A stretch of 7,313 bases of DNA. Origin: an uncultured bacterium (GTDB taxonomy: Bacteria; Cyanobacteriota; Vampirovibrionia; Gastranaerophilales; Gastranaerophilaceae). The translations under genes and the position numbers were made by a program. This document shows, piece after piece, positions 5,838 through 7,313 of this stretch. Position 1 is the stretch's first letter; every line of letters starts with the position of its first letter. The stretch is from the NCBI GenBank assembly GCA_900554095.1, contig USGC01000088.1, positions 1 to 7,313 on the forward strand, written 5' to 3'. A model generated the notes under the pieces. That model was given only the letters and a program-made list of their open reading frames with translations, did no database searches and was not told where the DNA came from.

Positions 5838-6134
5838 ATGAATGACACACAATTTTCATTTAACAGACCATATAAGCCTTTCGGATTGAATGTAAAAGTT
5901 CCAGAAATAGGTGAAAAGACTTTAAAACAAGCCGGCGACACCTTGTCTAATATCGCAAAAGCACCGGTTGAACCACTGTTTAAGTTTTTAGAAGAAAATG
6001 AAGAAGTTTTTAACGGAGATATAAATTTTCAAATTAATAAAGCATTTGCAGAAAGTTTTACAATCGGTTCTGCAATGAGGCAAGAAGATGAAAAGGTTAA
6101 CGGAATGCCTCCAAGTTTTGACATGCATTTTTAA
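5838..6134 (+). CDS. Hypothetical 98-aa protein upstream of two metzincins
   Basis: I do not recognise this protein. It has 98 residues, no signal peptide, no membrane segment and no cysteine. It opens with MNDTQFSFNRPYKPFGLNVK, a stretch rich in aromatic residues, prolines and glycines. A predicted helical, mixed-charge middle follows (about residues 22-60, including LSNIAKAPVEPLFKFLEENEE). The end is a short polar tail, PPSFDMHF. AAAGGA at 5822-5827 lies 10 bases before the ATG, which supports translation. It is followed after 28 bases by a secreted metalloprotease gene, so the two may be co-transcribed. It could be a partner or regulator of the proteases, but the lack of an export signal argues against direct contact outside the cell. 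The 'FSF' near the N-terminus is also present in the second HNH-like protein (FSFTGG). Confidence 0.65.
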   Translation: MNDTQFSFNRPYKPFGLNVKVPEIGEKTLKQAGDTLSNIAKAPVEPLFKFLEENEEVFNGDINFQINKAFAESFTIGSAMRQEDEKVNGMPPSFDMHF

Positions 6135-6162
6135 AACAAATTATTAGTGTGAAGGAGATAAA

Positions 6163-6693
6163 ATGAAAAAAGTTTTAATTTTAGCATTATTGCTAATTTG
6201 TACAGCGCTAACTTGTTATGCAGCAGAAAAGAAAACCGGCTGGGATAAAGTTACACGAGGCTGGAGCAGGATGCCTATAAGGATTTACCTTGATGAGACC
6301 GGAGATTATACAAGTATGATAAAATCAGGCTTTTCTGACTGGGAAAGCAAATCCGGCAGAAAAGTCCGATTTACATATATTACAAAAGTTCATAGCGGTT
6401 ATGCGAATATTACCGTGCGGATTGTGGATAAATTCACTGACCAAACAGCCGGCCGGACAAGCGCAAATATTGGTGTAAACAATATTTTCAAGTCCAAAAT
6501 AGACATTGGTATTCACAGCCAAAACGGACGTAAGTTTTCACAAGAAGAACTTGATATAATCATACGACATGAAATTGGACACGCATTAGGCCTCGGACAC
6601 GATGAAGATAAAAAAAGTATTATGTATCCATATGTCTTGAGGGGCCAAAGCATAACCCAAAACGATATAAGCAAGCTTTTAGAATTATACTAA
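6163..6693 (+). CDS. Secreted small matrixin-like zinc metalloprotease, copy 1
   Basis: This 176-aa precursor of a metzincin (peptidase M10/matrixin-type) has a Sec signal peptide. The N-terminus MKKVLILALLLICTALTCYA is basic, then hydrophobic, with likely cleavage after residue 20. The lipobox consensus is not met, so it is probably released rather than lipid-anchored. The mature part begins its catalytic fold at WSRMPIRIYLDE (34-45). The zinc site is HEIGHALGLGH (His136, Glu137, His140, His146), followed by the Met-turn SIMYP with Met154. About 156 mature residues make this a bare catalytic domain. There is no pro-peptide with a cysteine switch, and no hemopexin or binding module. GAAGGAG (6151-6157) precedes the ATG by 5 bases. 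The next gene, 13 bases on, is its paralogue. The substrate is unknown; extracellular proteins of host, neighbour or self are all possible. Confidence 0.92.
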   Translation: MKKVLILALLLICTALTCYAAEKKTGWDKVTRGWSRMPIRIYLDETGDYTSMIKSGFSDWESKSGRKVRFTYITKVHSGYANITVRIVDKFTDQTAGRTSANIGVNNIFKSKIDIGIHSQNGRKFSQEELDIIIRHEIGHALGLGHDEDKKSIMYPYVLRGQSITQNDISKLLELY

Positions 6694-6706
6694 ACAAGAG
6701 GATGTT

Positions 6707-7222
6707 ATGAAAAAATTATTAACCGTATTATTTATACTTGCTTTAACCGGCGCTTCTGCAATTGCTAACCCAATTGGCAAGTGGAATCATATGCCTATTA
6801 AAGTTTATATCGAAGATAACAAGAACACCTATCTTATGAAAAAAGCTTTTACAGCCTGGGAGCAATCAAGCAACAAGCTGGTACGGTTTGAATACGTAAA
6901 TTCTCCTGAAAACGCAGATATTCCGGTTTATTTTGTAGAAAAAGTTGAACATGGTGAACACGCTGTAGGTTTGACAACTTCTCAAGTAAAACCTGATGGG
7001 ACTTTTATTCAAGCCAAAATCGACATTGCAAAGTTTTCTGATTTAAATACTATAAAGTTATCAAACTTTGAATTACTAAAAATAATGAAGCACGAAGTCG
7101 GGCACGCAATCGGTCTGCCACATTCCTCCAATCCCAATGGGATTATGAATCCTACAACAAACAAAGTTTTAGATATATCAAAAGATGATATCAGAGATTT
7201 GCAAGCCATTTATGGAAAATAG
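6707..7222 (+). CDS. Secreted small matrixin-like zinc metalloprotease, copy 2
   Basis: This 171-aa paralogue of the preceding gene is presumably in the same transcript (13-base gap; AGAGGA at 6697-6702 as ribosome-binding site). The signal peptide MKKLLTVLFILALTGASAIA has probable cleavage after Ala20. The mature start WNHMPIKVYIED (26-37) aligns with WSRMPIRIYLDE of copy 1, and the central pattern AF.AWE...N.LVRFEYV (47-64) matches too. The zinc-binding motif is HEVGHAIGLPH (His129, Glu130, His133, His139), with Met-turn GIMNP containing Met147. No pro-domain or accessory domain is seen. Sequence between the shared motifs has diverged considerably, so this is an old duplication, perhaps with different specificity. 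All catalytic residues are present, so activity is expected. Confidence 0.92.
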   Translation: MKKLLTVLFILALTGASAIANPIGKWNHMPIKVYIEDNKNTYLMKKAFTAWEQSSNKLVRFEYVNSPENADIPVYFVEKVEHGEHAVGLTTSQVKPDGTFIQAKIDIAKFSDLNTIKLSNFELLKIMKHEVGHAIGLPHSSNPNGIMNPTTNKVLDISKDDIRDLQAIYGK

Positions 7223-7225
7223 AAC

Positions 7226-7253
7226 TTGCAAAATTTCAAAAATAATTTATAAT
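7226..7253 (+). promoter_or_regulatory. Promoter for the truncated gene at 7275
   Basis: TTGCAA (7226-7231), a 16-base spacer and a perfect TATAAT (7248-7253) lie just after the stop of the second metzincin. The expected start of transcription near 7260 leaves a leader of about 15 nt that still contains AAGGAG (7261-7266). The spacing equals that of the glyS promoter. Confidence 0.55.
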
Positions 7254-7274
7254 AAGAAAAAAGGAGTAAAAAGT

Positions 7275-7313
7275 ATGAAAAAATTTATTTTACCTAAAAA
7301 CCCAATGGGGGGG
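7275..7313 (+). CDS. Start of an unidentified gene (cut by window edge)
   Basis: ATG 7275 follows a strong ribosome-binding site (GGAG, 7263-7266, 8 bases away) and a promoter at 7226-7253. Only 13 codons are visible (MKKFILPKNPMGG). MKKFIL resembles the beginning of the signal peptides of the two metzincins, so a third exported protein is possible, but PKNPMGG does not continue a hydrophobic core. The window ends in seven Gs, out of keeping with the AT-rich surroundings, so the last codons may be unreliable. Confidence 0.5.
   Translation, partial: MKKFILPKNPMGG

Noticed and set aside
6118..6147. Promoter TTGACA-18-TATTAG for the first metzincin
   Set aside because: The -35 is perfect, but the predicted start near 6154 would cut off most of the Shine-Dalgarno at 6151-6157; kept only as a repeat observation.
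6196..6220. Lipoprotein signal in the first metzincin (cysteines at 13 and 18)
   Set aside because: Residues before the cysteines (LLI and ALT) do not fit the lipobox; a type I cleavage after CYA fits better.

Overview
The window is AT-rich bacterial DNA, tightly packed and using the standard code (TAA, TAG and TGA are all used as stops, with at least one TTG start). A glycyl-tRNA synthetase beta subunit, a GAF/GGDEF protein and AT-rich coding beside unusual lineage-restricted proteins would fit a gut Gastranaerophilales/Melainabacteria-type genome (non-photosynthetic relatives of Cyanobacteria). That placement is a tentative impression from protein style, not a demonstrated assignment.

Layout. 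(1) Positions 1-288, minus strand: the N-terminal 96 codons of glyS, cut by the window edge, with a good extended -10 promoter at 320-347. (2) Positions 417-3595, plus strand: a four-gene cluster with overlapping reading frames: yebC (translation factor/regulator), a two-GAF diguanylate cyclase with intact GGEEF and I-site, tsaE, and tsaB. TsaE and TsaB belong to the t6A37 tRNA-modification complex. The junctions TAATG, an 8-base overlap and TTGA imply co-transcription and translational coupling, so a c-di-GMP enzyme sits inside a translation-fidelity operon. (3) Positions 3667-5738: two tandem paralogous proteins (321 and up to 353 aa), which I read as HNH-type zinc proteins. The first zinc knuckle (CxCCG) is separated from the EH...N...CxxCN half by about 190 mostly helical residues. 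The second copy has lost one zinc cysteine. (4) Positions 5838-7222: a 98-aa protein of unknown function followed by two small secreted metzincins (matrixin-like, HExxHxxGxxH plus Met-turn) without a pro-domain. (5) Positions 7226-7313: a promoter and the first 13 codons of another gene, ending in a G-run that may be a contig-end artefact.

The most unusual non-coding signal is a pair of perfect inverted repeats lying end to end at 4738-4782 (9-5-9 and 10-3-10). They fall at the 5' end of the second HNH-like gene and overlap a Shine-Dalgarno sequence and a possible TTG start. This raises the possibility that the gene really starts at 4779 and is controlled by an RNA hairpin or DNA operator. 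A weaker inverted repeat at 5779-5836 would mask the ribosome-binding site of the 98-aa gene.

The annotations of glyS, yebC, GGDEF, tsaE, tsaB and the two metzincins are secure. The HNH assignment is a motif-level inference. No RNA genes, CRISPR arrays, transposases or clear rho-independent terminators were seen.
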